Positions 27,669-36,930 of a DNA stretch of 38,776 nucleotides are shown here, piece after piece. Numbering within the stretch: position 1 is the stretch's first letter; every line of letters starts with the position of its first letter. The notes below the pieces were generated by a model. It was not told the origin of the DNA and did no database searches. It was given only the letters and a program-made list of their open reading frames with translations. The translations under genes were made by a program, and so were the position numbers. The stretch is from a virus. The stretch spans positions 1 through 38,776 of the IMG/VR virus record IMGVR_UViG_3300035183_000869. One strand, 5' to 3'.

Positions 27669-28547
27669 CTAGGCGGTCGCCTTCGTGATGACGGCCTGGC
27701 CCCGGGGGTCATCCGCCCGGGCGACACCCAGGTTGTAGCTGGCGACGATCTCGGTCGCACGCAGCGAGGCGTCCCGCTGGAGCTCGACCCGGAAGTCGCG
27801 CAGCTGGTGCCAGACGATGGCGTCCTTCGAGGCCACCACGCCGGCCCGGTCCGCGCCGGCGTTCGCCGTCACGACCGAGCTGGTCTGCCAGATGTCCACG
27901 CCCATGAGCGAGCCGGCGTACGCGTCCCGCTGGACCGAGTCCATGATGGACTGCTTCAGCTGGGGGTTCGCCAGGAAGTTGCTGTTGTTCGGCCCCGACA
28001 GCATGCCGCCGGTCGCCGTCTGGAGGTGGAACACCTGGACGGGGTGCAGGATGGCCGTGTACGGGCCGGGCACGTCGCGCTGGGCGAGCGCGCTCACGGC
28101 CGTGATGAACTGCGTCAGCGTGAGCGCCGACCCGGAGGTGCCCGTGACGTTCGAGAAGCCGCCGAACAGACCGCAGAACTGGTCGTTCAGCCGCTCCGCG
28201 AGCGAGCGGACCAGGACCTCCCGGACCCACTCGTAGGCGTCGAACTCGCTCGCCTCGGACAGCACGTCGGTCGGGGTCGCCATGATGGCCTGCTCCGAGG
28301 CCGTCACGGTCACGTTGCCCGTGCTGATGGCCGTGTTGGTCCCGTCGGTCGCCTCGGCGATGCCGGCGGCCGCGCCGGGGTCGGTGATCTTCGGAATCTG
28401 GACCGTGCGGCCGGCACCGAACGGGTCGGCCTGCATGAACAGGGTCTTGAAGGGCAGGACCAGCGGCCGCAGCTCCTCCATCAGCGCCCGGTGCAGGGCG
28501 GTGATGACCGTGTCGTCCGCGGTCGTGGTCGTGGTCTCGTTCGCCAT
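27669..28547 (-). CDS. Major capsid protein
   Basis: 292 residues. Capsid features: N-arm (TVITALHRALMEELRPLVLP), KTLFMQADPFGAGRTVQIPK, then GTNTAISTGNVTVTASEQAI, a long spine helix (YEWVREVLVRSLAERLNDQF), and the late P-domain segment SLMGVDIWQTSSVVTANAGA. The end, ATEIVASYNLGVARADDPRG, is typical of HK97-fold capsids. It follows the scaffold gene. It lies in the part of the operon with the hairpin at 27630, suggesting mRNA-level control. Confidence 0.85.
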   Translation of the reverse strand: MANETTTTTADDTVITALHRALMEELRPLVLPFKTLFMQADPFGAGRTVQIPKITDPGAAAGIAEATDGTNTAISTGNVTVTASEQAIMATPTDVLSEASEFDAYEWVREVLVRSLAERLNDQFCGLFGGFSNVTGTSGSALTLTQFITAVSALAQRDVPGPYTAILHPVQVFHLQTATGGMLSGPNNSNFLANPQLKQSIMDSVQRDAYAGSLMGVDIWQTSSVVTANAGADRAGVVASKDAIVWHQLRDFRVELQRDASLRATEIVASYNLGVARADDPRGQAVITKATA

Positions 28548-28568
28548 GTTGCCTCAACTCCTCAGGGA

Positions 28569-29087
28569 TCAGCTGGAGAGGACTCCGACCTCTCCGACGT
28601 CGGCGATCCCTCGCTGCTGCGCCTCGCGGACCGCACGGCCCGGGTCCTGGCGGTGGAGCTCGGCGAACTCCTTCCAGGTGATCGGACCCTGCGTCGAGGC
28701 AGCCGCAGCGGCAGGCTGCGTCGGCACGAACGCCGGCTCGCTCGCCGGCTGCTCGGCCGTCTCCCGTTCCGGCTCGGGGACGGCGAGCCCGTACTCCTGC
28801 GCCCAGGTCCGCACGCTCTCGGGCGTGGGCTCCGCGCCATCCTGGGCCTTCAGGTACAGCTCGGCCCACTTCGGGTTGAGGCCCACCTGCTCGAAGATGG
28901 TCCGGGCCGAAGCCACGGTCCTCTCGCGCTCGGCCTGCTCGCGGTAGGCGCGCAGCTCCTCCAGCTCCTTGCGGGCCGCCTTCAGCTCCTTCTCGAGCTT
29001 GCGGGCGTGCTCGCGGATCTGGCGGATGGTGGAGTTCTCCACCTCGGGCTCTTCGTCCTCCTGGTCGAACAGGGCGTCGTCGTCCAT
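28569..29087 (-). CDS. Capsid scaffolding protein
   Basis: 172 residues from ATG 29087 (GGGAGGAAGTG upstream). Acidic start (MDDDALFDQEDEEPEVENS) followed by a long coiled coil (EHARKLEKELKAARKELEEL, about 30-65), then a Pro/Ala-rich linker (EQPASEPAFVPTQPAAAAAS) and a short C-terminal helix (TWKEFAELHRQDPGRAVREA). This composition and its place right before the capsid gene are classic for scaffolding proteins, which leave or are cleaved during maturation. Confidence 0.8.
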   Translation of the reverse strand: MDDDALFDQEDEEPEVENSTIRQIREHARKLEKELKAARKELEELRAYREQAERERTVASARTIFEQVGLNPKWAELYLKAQDGAEPTPESVRTWAQEYGLAVPEPERETAEQPASEPAFVPTQPAAAAASTQGPITWKEFAELHRQDPGRAVREAQQRGIADVGEVGVLSS

Positions 29088-29230
29088 CACTTCCTCCCGT
29101 GGTGACGGTGCGGGGCACACCGGAAGAGGGGTTACACCGCTAGAAGGCCAGCGGTCGGCCGCCGGGCCGCGCAGGCGCGCGGACTCTTGCCGTGACGGCG
29201 GGGGCCGGCAGGTCCCGCCCGCGCACAGGC

Positions 29231-29260
29231 TTGCGCCCTCGTCAAGGGCGGGCGTACGCT
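29231..29260 (+). promoter_or_regulatory. Leaderless-type promoter with GCCCTCGTCAAGGGC dyad
   Basis: TTGCGC (29231-29236) and TACGCT (29255-29260) are 18 bases apart, and the ATG comes six bases later. The dyad 29235-29249 matches the one at 3210-3224 at 14 of 15 positions, including its arms. This is the only rightward promoter seen in the structural half. Confidence 0.6.
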
Positions 29261-29266
29261 TGCGCC

Positions 29267-29473
29267 ATGAGGTGGCTGCTCGAGAAGCTGGCGATCCTCG
29301 TGGCCTACGTCATCGCGGCCTACATCGCCGTCGTCATCGCGTGGTTCTTCTCGCTCATGATGGGCGAGCCGCCGGAGGAGCCCATCCGTCCTGCGGACGT
29401 CGCCGGCATGAGCGGACCCACCGCGCCGGTCGGCGCGACCGGGGCGTACGACTACGGCGACCCGTACCCGTAG
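29267..29473 (+). CDS. Orphan rightward membrane protein, 68 aa
   Basis: A single gene on the opposite strand to the whole structural operon. Residues 4-31 form a hydrophobic segment (LLEKLAILVAYVIAAYIAVV then WFFSLMMG), followed by a Pro/Gly/acidic tail (EPPEEPIRPADVAGM and GAYDYGDPYP). It is likely a single- or double-pass membrane protein with a cytosolic tail. Its own promoter and lone position fit a moron gene expressed from a prophage, for example in superinfection exclusion. That role is inferred. Confidence 0.7.
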   Translation: MRWLLEKLAILVAYVIAAYIAVVIAWFFSLMMGEPPEEPIRPADVAGMSGPTAPVGATGAYDYGDPYP

Positions 29474-29474
29474 C

Positions 29475-30452
29475 TCACTCGGACCGCTGGGTCGGAGGCT
29501 TGCCCCCGACCAGGACCGCGCCGGTGGCGGTGGGCACGAGCTGCTGTTCGGCGCGGTCGGTCTGCTCGAAGGCCTGGATGTTGCGCATCAGCTGTCCCAG
29601 GACCTCGCGCGCCCGGGCGGCGTTCTTCCCGCCGACCACAGCGGTGACGAGCTGCCGCTTGTTCAGGCCGACGCCCCGGATCTGGCTCTCCGGCAGGACC
29701 GAGAGGAACAGGTCGGCCAGCTGCTCGAAGCTCTTCTGCAGGTCGGCGTCGGACAGGCCGGCTGCGGCGACCCGCTTGACCAGGCCCCGGCCGATGCTCG
29801 TCTGGGTGGCCGCCTCGCCCTTGTCCCGCACGTTCAGGCCGGCCATCGTCGCCGCCGTGCGGGCCTGCGCCTCGCGCCAGATGCGGTACCACTCGGGGTC
29901 GGCCCGGCCAGCCACGAAGTCGAGCAGGTCCTTCTCCCGCACGTCGCGCTTGATGCCCATCGCCTCGAGCGTCTGCTTGAACTGCTGGAAGGCGACGCGG
30001 TTGTCCCGCATCGTGGCGACGGCCTGGGCCCGGGTGCGGAACGCGCTCACGCTCACGTCGTTGCGGAACAGGTGCGCGATCTGCGCGTCGGTCAGCCGGA
30101 TGCCGACCGAGGCGGCGATGTCCTCGTAGGCGTTCCGGGTGGCGATGTACTGGGCCTCGGTCATCCGCAGCGTGCCGTCGGGGTTGAAGATGCCGGGGAA
30201 GGCCTCGCGGTAGAAGCGGGTCTGCCGGAGGTGGTAGAGCGCCTCGGCCTGGCCCCAGCGGTTGCTGGCCGCTTGCTGCGCCCAGGCGCGAGCCTCGGCG
30301 GTGAGCGGGATGTAGAGGGACTGAAGCAGGGCGAGGTACGGCTCGACCGGCGAGGTAGGCGGAGCCGAGGAGCCGCCGGAGGAGCCCGAGCCCCCGTTCC
30401 CCGTGTTCTGGGGCGGCGGCGTCCCGAGGAACTGGTTCTCGTCCTTCGCCAT
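29475..30452 (-). CDS. Internal virion-type protein, 325 aa
   Basis: Glycine/Pro-rich start (MAKDENQFLGTPPPQ, SGSSGGSSAPPTSP), then a fully helical body (LTAEARAWAQQAASNRWGQA, AQYIATRNAYEDIAASVGIR, QFKQTLEAMGIKRDVREKDL, DLQKSFEQLADLFLSVLPES). Directly after the giant protein and likely co-assembled with it as a second ejection protein. No enzymatic motif is seen. ATG 30452. Confidence 0.6.
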   Translation of the reverse strand: MAKDENQFLGTPPPQNTGNGGSGSSGGSSAPPTSPVEPYLALLQSLYIPLTAEARAWAQQAASNRWGQAEALYHLRQTRFYREAFPGIFNPDGTLRMTEAQYIATRNAYEDIAASVGIRLTDAQIAHLFRNDVSVSAFRTRAQAVATMRDNRVAFQQFKQTLEAMGIKRDVREKDLLDFVAGRADPEWYRIWREAQARTAATMAGLNVRDKGEAATQTSIGRGLVKRVAAAGLSDADLQKSFEQLADLFLSVLPESQIRGVGLNKRQLVTAVVGGKNAARAREVLGQLMRNIQAFEQTDRAEQQLVPTATGAVLVGGKPPTQRSE

Positions 30453-30453
30453 C

Positions 30454-33400
30454 TCAGCCTCCCTGGATCGCCTTGATGAGGTTCTCCTGCCCGAACGGCT
30501 CCGGGCGGAACTGGCCGAACAGGACCGCCTCGTACAGCGGGATCCACGCCCGCATCCTGTTCCCCTCGGGAAGGGCAGCCTGGAGCTGCTCCCACAGGCG
30601 GGCGAAGGCTCGGTCGTAGTCGGGCGAGGCGGGGTCCCGGTAGCGCTCGATGACCGACTCCAGGTACGCCTTGCGCTCGACCGCGTACTGCGAGTACCAG
30701 GCCGGGTTGTAGCCCTGGCGCTTGATCTGCTCGTAGTCGAACTTCGCCGCCTCGACCATCTTCGCCCACAGCTCGTTGTCCATGCCGTAGCCGATGGCCT
30801 CGTACCGCACGATGGGCGGGGCGAGCTCGAGCTTCAGCACGTCCCGCGCCCAGGGGCCGTACTTGTCGGCCGTGCGGGAGAACAGCTTCTCGCGCAGCGC
30901 GTCCATCCACTGCCGCTGCGGTGAGTCGGGCGCGGGGTTCAGCTTGTTCAGGGCCTCGTAGTAGTCGCGGTTGATGCTCTGGATCTCCTCGAGGAAGGCG
31001 CTCACCTTCGACGGCGGCGCGCCGAGGTTCCGGTACACCCGCGCCCGCTGGAACTGAGAGAGCCAGGAGATGGGCTTCGAGGCCCAGGCGAGCTTGGCCT
31101 GCTCCCTCGCCTCCGGCTCCATCGCGTTCCACAGGAACACCTGGGGGCTCGGGTACCGCTCGCCGTCCGGTCCGATGACCGGGCCCTGCGAGTCCTTGAA
31201 GCGGCGGATGGCGTCGTAGACCTGGGCGGCCTTGTCGTCCTGGCTGTTGAGGCGGAACTCCTCGGCCTTGTCGTACAGCTCCTTGAGCTTGGCCGAGTAG
31301 GCGCCGACGATGTCGTTCATGTACCAGGCGATCAGCTTCCCCCGCTCGGTCGTCGGCTTCTCGTAGGTGGCGAGCTCGTTCAGGGCACCGGCCACGGCCC
31401 GGTACTCGTAGCCCACCCCCGCCTCGTTCAGGTAGGCCGCCGACTCCTTGAGGAGGTTCTGCAGCTCGGCCAGCCGCTCGGCTTCGAACGTCTGCTTCGG
31501 CTTCTCCCCCGTGAGCTTGGCCCAACGCTCCTTGTTGTCCTTGATGTAGGCCCACGCGTCGGGGTTCAGCGCGAGGAACCGCTCCCACTCGTAGCGCGCG
31601 TCACGCGAGCAGGCGGAGTAGACGGCCCAGTTGCGCAGCTGCTCGGCCGGCGTCGCGCCGGCCTTCTGCGCGCAGTTGTGGACGCGGTTGATGAAGACGC
31701 GGTAGGCGTCCCACGTCTGGATCGCGCGGACGTACTCCTCGGGCGGGAGCACCCGGATGAGCCCGGCCCGGAGCTTGTCGTCGAACTGCCCCTCGCCGAA
31801 GTCCTTGTACGGCAGGCTCCCGTCGCCGGGTCCGTAGTAGCTCGTCGCGTAGGCCAGGGACTCGGGGTGGTCCTTGAGCCACTGGTCGAGCACCTCGCGC
31901 TGGGCATCCGTCAGCTGCGACTTGCTCGTAACACCGAGGCTCTGCCAGAACCGCTGGTACTGGAGGCGCTCCTCCTCGGTCGCCTGGACCGAGAAGGGCC
32001 CGACGGTGGATCCGAACAGGCGGACGCCGAGCAGGCCGAGCAGCCGGGAGTGCGCCCGAGCCTGCAGCTCGTCCCACCAGTTCTGCAGGGCCTCCTTGTA
32101 GGCGGCCTCGTCCGCGATGGGCTGGCCGCTGCGCGGGTCCTTCTTGTCGGTGAGGAACTGCTCGGGGCGAGGCGGCTTGATGCCCTCGTCCAGCATCTCT
32201 TGGTACGCGGCCTGGATAGCCTGATCCTCCGTCCGCTGGAAGACGACCTTCGAGTAGCCGCCGTCGAAGGCGAAGGGTGGGGGGCCGGGCTCATCGAGGG
32301 CGGTCGTGGCGAACTCCCAGGCGTAGGTGAAGTGCGCGGGCCAGATGGACTGGTCGGGTCCGAACTGCTGCAGGACGTTCGAGATGGCCTCGAACACGCC
32401 ACCGTAGTTCCGGGCGAGCCGTCCGAGCAGGACGTTGTCGGGCGTGGACAGCTGCGGGAGGCCCTGGAACATCAGGTTGAGCGACTGCGGCCGCCCGAAG
32501 ATCGTGTCGGGGACGGTGATGAGGCCGGCGGCCGCAGCGGGCTTGAGGATCCATCCCACCCACGGGGCCATGAGCATGTCCTGGCCGTAGGGATCCTTGC
32601 GGATGGCTCCGGTCGCCTTGAGCAGGTCGAGCAGCTCGTTGCCCCTGAACACGAGGTAGCTCGCGCCGACCGGCCAGTAGTAGCGAGAGGGGATCTTCAC
32701 GAGCCAGGTGTAGGTGACCTCCTGCGTGGCAGGGAGGAAGTAGCTGTGGTCACCGAGCGCGCGGTGCAGGCTCGAGCGCGCGGCGAGGTCGTACATGATG
32801 TCCTTGGTGATGACGTTGGCCCGGGCCCGGGCGGCCGCCTCAGCGAACTCGGGGGCCCAGCCCTGCCGCTCGAGCGTGGCCATCGTCCGCTCGTAGACCT
32901 GCCAGTAGAGCGTGCCCCGCGTCAGCTCGAGGTCGGCCTTCGTGGCGAACCGCATCGGGAGGTAGGCGAAATCCGAGAATGCCCGGACGAGGTTGTCCAG
33001 CAGCTCCCAGCCGGTCAGGCCTCCGCCGCGCACCATCCCCATCCGGTACGGGATCGACGGCGGGGGACGCCACTCGCCGCTGCTCATCCGCTTGGCGAGC
33101 TGCTTCCTCACGGCGTTCGCATCGCCGAGCCGGACGCCCTTGCCGTAGCTCGCCGCCTCCTCCTCGAGCTTCGCGACGCGCTCGCGCAGCTCCTTCACGT
33201 TGCGGCTCAGCTCGGCGAGGACGGCCGGGGACTCCTTGTTCGCGGTCGCCTCGGCCAGGGCCCGCTCGCCGGCTTCGAGGTCGGTCCGCAGCACCTCGAG
33301 CCGGCCGGCGATCTCCTCGGGCACCGCGCCCTTGTAGCGCCAGACGCCGGTGCCGATGGCACGGATCAGCTCAGGGTCGCCGCTCGTGATGTCCTGGAGC

Positions 33401-36237
33401 TCCTGCCACTTGCGCGCGACGTACTCCTCGACGCTGATGCCCATGCGCTCGATCTGCGGCTTGATCTCCGCGAACTTGAAGGACAGGTAGTCGCTCCGCT
33501 TCAGCTCGGCCAGGAACCGGTCGGGGCCGACGCGCGCGAGCGTGCGGACGATGGGGTCGGTGTGCTTCTCCCAGTAGTACTCCTGGAGCGCCTGGGCTGC
33601 TAGCCTTGCCTCACCTTTCTTCGGCAGGACCGTTCCGTTCGTCCACTCGGGGTGGCTCTTCCAGACGATCTCGCCATCGGAGCCCTTCTGGGCGTAGTCC
33701 ATGAGCATCCCAAGGTCGGTCGAGTCGATCTCGCCGAGTACCCTGCCCCGCTCCGCGAGGTACTCCAGCATCTCCTTCGGCATCGGGAGCCCGAACGGGA
33801 GCGGGGTGCGGGCAAGGCCGCGCCCCGCCAGCGAGATGAACATCTCGGAGGGCCGGTAGCCGAAGGCAGCCATGCGCGCCACCTGCTCCATCTGGATGCG
33901 CAGCGTCATGGCAACGACGCGAGGACCGAGGATGAGGGGCTTGAAGACCGTGGTCGCCGTCTTCAGCACACCCCGCGCGGCGTCGAACGCATGCCGCACT
34001 CCGGGCACGGCGTTCTTCATCCGTGAGATGAGCGAGTTCGCCTCGGTCAGGGTGTCCACCGACGGCAGCGTGACCTTCTCCACGAGCTCGGTCGGCTGGG
34101 ACGGCAGCGCCCGCTTGAGGCCACCCTCCTCGTACCACAGCACGGGCTCCGCCACGCGGATGGGGTCGCCCGTCACCGGGTGCGTGCCGGCCACCACGTG
34201 GACGCGGGAGTGCTCGACCTCCTCGGCGCTCTTGCGGAAGATGCGCGTCACCTCGTCGAAGATCTGGAGGTCCAGCCCCCGGAACTCGCCCCGCTGAACG
34301 GCCGCGCGCGCGGCTTCGACCGTCGAGTACCTGCCCCGGGTGAGGCCATCCGCGATGGCATCCGGCACGGTCCCGGTCAGCCAGTCGTGGAACGCGTCGA
34401 AGTGCGTCTTCGCATCCAGCATCTCCTGCATGACCCGCCGGATGGTGGCCGTGGGCGTCCCGGCCCTCCGGAGGTAGTCCCCGATGACCGAGGCGTTGTG
34501 CGTGGCCCAATCGACCGGCTTCGAGGCTGCCGTCGGCATCCAGATCTCGGGGAACCGTGGGAGGTCGTCCACGAGCCGGGAGAGACGGAAGCGGGAGCCC
34601 CGATGCAGGGCGGCCACCACGTTCTCGAGCTTCGTCGCCGGAACGTCCCGCACCACTGCCCGGGCGAAGGAGGCGTTCGGCCACTGGTACAGCGGCTCGC
34701 GGTTGATGAGGTCGCCGAGCTTCGCTTCGAGCTGCATGCGCTCCGCGAGGAGGCGGTTGACCCGCGCCTCCACCATCCCAAGCCGCGGCGTCCCCGGCTC
34801 CGGCACCGCCTCGAGCGTGCGACCCAGCTCGGAGTCGATCTCGGCGAGGCGGGTCTTGATGTTCCGCAGCCCGTCGGTCGTGGGACCCTCCTTGACGTAG
34901 TCCACCAGCGCACGGGCACGCTCGTCGGCTGTGCCGTAGGCGAGCTTCTTCGCGAGCTCCGCCGGCATGTTCCGGAAGCGCTCCATGAGCGCGGCGACCG
35001 GCGAGTCCGGGTGGGATCCCGTCGTGCGCATGACGTCCTTGATGAGGGACCGGCCCCGGCGCGTGGTCACGAAGTCCTCGACGCCCTTGGACGCGATGCG
35101 GTACAGCGTGTCCTCGATGACTCCGGTCGCGGGCGGCAGCATCTCCCGGGGTACGGCGCGCGCGGTCTTGAGCGCGGCTGCCGCCTTCGCGATCTTGCCG
35201 CCGACGACCCACTGCGCGAGGAAGTCCATGACGTTGCGCATGCGCTCGCTGTAGAGGCTCGGCTGCCCGGTCTGCGGGTTCGTCTCGACGCCGAGGAGCC
35301 GGCCCGCTTGCTGGTCCCTCTGCGCGACCGCGAGCGCATCCTCCACCGCACGCTGCTCGGGGTCCAGCGACCGGAGCCCGTTCGCCACGGCCGCGTTCGT
35401 GTAGTAGTCGACGAGCGTGCCGAACGGCTCGGGCGTCTCGTGCGGCCACTTGTAGCCCTTGGTGAGGACGACCGGAGCCGCCAGGACGTCGGCCACGCCG
35501 GCAACGACCTTGGAGAATGCCGTCTCGAGGCCCCGGGCCGCAGCGCCCGCCGCGCCGGCGACACCGCCGAGGTGGAAGGCCCGGAGGAGTCCGCCGCCGG
35601 CCGCGCCGGCGACCTCGAGCGGAGCGTTGAGTAGCTGCCCCGCGGCAGCGCCGGGGCGCTCGGGTACGAGCTCGAGCCAGTCGTGGATGGCGGTTCCGAC
35701 CGTACCGGGACCCGAAGGCTGGAACGCCTCCGCGAGCGCAGCCTCGACCTCGGGCGTGAGCGCACCGTGCGCCGCGAGCGCCTGCGTGATCACGGGCGGC
35801 ACGGTGGCCGAGCCGGACGCGAGCGCCTGCTGGAGGGCGAGCATGAGCGGACCCTGCTGATCGCGGGGGAGCCGCTGGAGCTCATCCAGCACGGAGAGGG
35901 CGGCGTCCCTGCGCTCGGCCGGCACGCGGGAGAGGACGGTGTAGCGGACGGCGGCGAGCGAGCCCGGGATGCCGGCGAAGGACTCGCGCTGGGCGACCCA
36001 GCTCGTCACGGCATCGGCAGCCCTGGCCACCTCGCCGAGCTGGCGCTTGGGCATCGCGCCCATCATCAGCCGGAGCGCAAGACCGGGGTGCCGCTGCACG
36101 AGCCCCATCGGAACTTCCCGAGCCCGCTCGGCGAGCTGGGCTGCGGCGCTCGGCTCGGGCGCGGGAGCTGGAGTGCCGCGCTTGCGGCCCTGCTTCGGCT
36201 CGGATACGCCGCCGCCCTGCGTCACCTGGACGGGCAC
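30454..36237 (-). CDS. Giant internal virion / ejection protein, 1927 aa
   Basis: The gene takes about 15% of the genome. Start GTG 36237 (GGGGGG ten bases upstream), three bases after the upstream stop. The protein is mostly helical; a coiled coil lies at about 977-1032 (RLEVLRTDLEAGERALAEAT, NVKELRERVAKLEEEAASYG), and hydrophobic parts include TATTVFKPLILGPRVVAMTL (about 755-775) and WVGWILKPAAAAGLITVP. The sequence alternates helical blocks with PGDGS- and DKKDPRSGQP-type loops. Giant helical virion proteins of this sort in short-tailed phages are ejected with the DNA to form a channel (T7 gp16-like role). No lysozyme motif is recognised. Its position between portal and scaffold is unusual. 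Confidence 0.65.
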   Translation of the reverse strand: MPVQVTQGGGVSEPKQGRKRGTPAPAPEPSAAAQLAERAREVPMGLVQRHPGLALRLMMGAMPKRQLGEVARAADAVTSWVAQRESFAGIPGSLAAVRYTVLSRVPAERRDAALSVLDELQRLPRDQQGPLMLALQQALASGSATVPPVITQALAAHGALTPEVEAALAEAFQPSGPGTVGTAIHDWLELVPERPGAAAGQLLNAPLEVAGAAGGGLLRAFHLGGVAGAAGAAARGLETAFSKVVAGVADVLAAPVVLTKGYKWPHETPEPFGTLVDYYTNAAVANGLRSLDPEQRAVEDALAVAQRDQQAGRLLGVETNPQTGQPSLYSERMRNVMDFLAQWVVGGKIAKAAAALKTARAVPREMLPPATGVIEDTLYRIASKGVEDFVTTRRGRSLIKDVMRTTGSHPDSPVAALMERFRNMPAELAKKLAYGTADERARALVDYVKEGPTTDGLRNIKTRLAEIDSELGRTLEAVPEPGTPRLGMVEARVNRLLAERMQLEAKLGDLINREPLYQWPNASFARAVVRDVPATKLENVVAALHRGSRFRLSRLVDDLPRFPEIWMPTAASKPVDWATHNASVIGDYLRRAGTPTATIRRVMQEMLDAKTHFDAFHDWLTGTVPDAIADGLTRGRYSTVEAARAAVQRGEFRGLDLQIFDEVTRIFRKSAEEVEHSRVHVVAGTHPVTGDPIRVAEPVLWYEEGGLKRALPSQPTELVEKVTLPSVDTLTEANSLISRMKNAVPGVRHAFDAARGVLKTATTVFKPLILGPRVVAMTLRIQMEQVARMAAFGYRPSEMFISLAGRGLARTPLPFGLPMPKEMLEYLAERGRVLGEIDSTDLGMLMDYAQKGSDGEIVWKSHPEWTNGTVLPKKGEARLAAQALQEYYWEKHTDPIVRTLARVGPDRFLAELKRSDYLSFKFAEIKPQIERMGISVEEYVARKWQELQDITSGDPELIRAIGTGVWRYKGAVPEEIAGRLEVLRTDLEAGERALAEATANKESPAVLAELSRNVKELRERVAKLEEEAASYGKGVRLGDANAVRKQLAKRMSSGEWRPPPSIPYRMGMVRGGGLTGWELLDNLVRAFSDFAYLPMRFATKADLELTRGTLYWQVYERTMATLERQGWAPEFAEAAARARANVITKDIMYDLAARSSLHRALGDHSYFLPATQEVTYTWLVKIPSRYYWPVGASYLVFRGNELLDLLKATGAIRKDPYGQDMLMAPWVGWILKPAAAAGLITVPDTIFGRPQSLNLMFQGLPQLSTPDNVLLGRLARNYGGVFEAISNVLQQFGPDQSIWPAHFTYAWEFATTALDEPGPPPFAFDGGYSKVVFQRTEDQAIQAAYQEMLDEGIKPPRPEQFLTDKKDPRSGQPIADEAAYKEALQNWWDELQARAHSRLLGLLGVRLFGSTVGPFSVQATEEERLQYQRFWQSLGVTSKSQLTDAQREVLDQWLKDHPESLAYATSYYGPGDGSLPYKDFGEGQFDDKLRAGLIRVLPPEEYVRAIQTWDAYRVFINRVHNCAQKAGATPAEQLRNWAVYSACSRDARYEWERFLALNPDAWAYIKDNKERWAKLTGEKPKQTFEAERLAELQNLLKESAAYLNEAGVGYEYRAVAGALNELATYEKPTTERGKLIAWYMNDIVGAYSAKLKELYDKAEEFRLNSQDDKAAQVYDAIRRFKDSQGPVIGPDGERYPSPQVFLWNAMEPEAREQAKLAWASKPISWLSQFQRARVYRNLGAPPSKVSAFLEEIQSINRDYYEALNKLNPAPDSPQRQWMDALREKLFSRTADKYGPWARDVLKLELAPPIVRYEAIGYGMDNELWAKMVEAAKFDYEQIKRQGYNPAWYSQYAVERKAYLESVIERYRDPASPDYDRAFARLWEQLQAALPEGNRMRAWIPLYEAVLFGQFRPEPFGQENLIKAIQGG

Positions 36238-36240
36238 GGC

Positions 36241-36630
36241 CTAGCCCCCCAGGTAGTGGACGAGCAGACGGGCGAGAACGCGCAGCTGCTCCGGAGCGTC
36301 CGGCTGGGCAGCCGCTTCGACGATCACCGGTGCGGCGCGGAGGACATCCGGCGTGGGCGCGATGCGACCCTGCACGTCGAGGCCCGCGCCGGCCTCGCCG
36401 TCCCTGGGCGGACCGAACAGGAACTCCTCCACGTCGTTCGCCGGCCGGAAGGACAGGTCCCGGCGGGGAGCCTGGGGCAGCACGTCCGGCTGCGGGGCAG
36501 GCGCAGGCTCGGGCGTCGGAGCCGGCTGCTGGTCGGGCACGGCCTGCAGCGCCTCGTTCAGCTGCGTGGCAGCGCCCTGAGGCAGCTGGTCGGGCGTGCC
36601 GGCACGGCGTCGGATGGGCGCGTCCGCCAC
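36241..36630 (-). CDS. Proline-rich structural/assembly protein, 129 aa
   Basis: GTG 36630 (CGGAGGTAGC upstream). N-terminal two thirds are Pro/Ala/Gln-rich (QAVPDQQPAPTPEPAPAPQP), then FRPANDVEEFLFGPPRDGEA and a C-terminal helix (APEQLRVLARLLVHYLGG). It is between the small basic proteins and the giant protein. Possibly a minor head protein. The low-complexity linker limits recognition. Confidence 0.6.
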   Translation of the reverse strand: MADAPIRRRAGTPDQLPQGAATQLNEALQAVPDQQPAPTPEPAPAPQPDVLPQAPRRDLSFRPANDVEEFLFGPPRDGEAGAGLDVQGRIAPTPDVLRAAPVIVEAAAQPDAPEQLRVLARLLVHYLGG

Positions 36631-36631
36631 G

Positions 36632-36766
36632 CTACCTCCGCTTCCTCGCCTTGCCGGCCACGCGCAGCGCGATCGCCACGGCCTGCTTGACCGGGTAGCC
36701 CTCGTGGACGAGCTTCCGCACGTTTGCCGAGACGACCTTCTGCGAGCGACCCTTCCGCAGCGGCAT
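36632..36766 (-). CDS. Small basic protein, 44 aa
   Basis: ATG 36766 overlaps the upstream stop by one base (TGATG). The sequence (RKGRSQKVVSANVRKLVHEG, then PVKQAVAIALRVAGKARKRR) belongs to a common small phage family with the PVKQAVAIAL-type motif, found near portal or capsid genes. It probably binds DNA or the portal; function unknown. Confidence 0.65.
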   Translation of the reverse strand: MPLRKGRSQKVVSANVRKLVHEGYPVKQAVAIALRVAGKARKRR

Positions 36767-36930
36767 CAGCCCTTCACCTTCCGCAGGTTCGGGTTGCGCC
36801 GCTTGGCGGCGGCCGACGCGCGCCGGGTGCCAGCGGCCAGCATCGCCCGGGCCCGCTCGAGCGAGACGCCCTCTCGCTTCGCGATGCTGCGCGCCACGGC
36901 GTCGAAGCCGGGGTGTGCCTTCTTCGCCAT
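36766..36930 (-). CDS. Small basic protein, 54 aa
   Basis: ATG 36930, six bases after GGGGAGGTGG; a second ATG at 36933 is equally possible. HPGFDAVARSIAKREGVSLE and RARAMLAAGTRRASAAAKRR are helical and basic. It resembles small phage proteins with the GF-x-x-V-x-x-IA-x-xEGVS-x-x-RAxAMLA pattern found next to portal genes. Function unknown. It overlaps the portal stop. Confidence 0.65.
   Translation of the reverse strand: MAKKAHPGFDAVARSIAKREGVSLERARAMLAAGTRRASAAAKRRNPNLRKVKG

Noticed and set aside
29240-29245. Leftward TTGACG inside the dyad as -35 for scaffold and capsid
   Set aside because: No acceptable -10 lies 16-19 bases further on.
31678-33603. Long rightward open frame over the giant protein gene (641 codons)
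   Set aside because: Antisense to a convincing gene, and biased composition typical of shadow frames.
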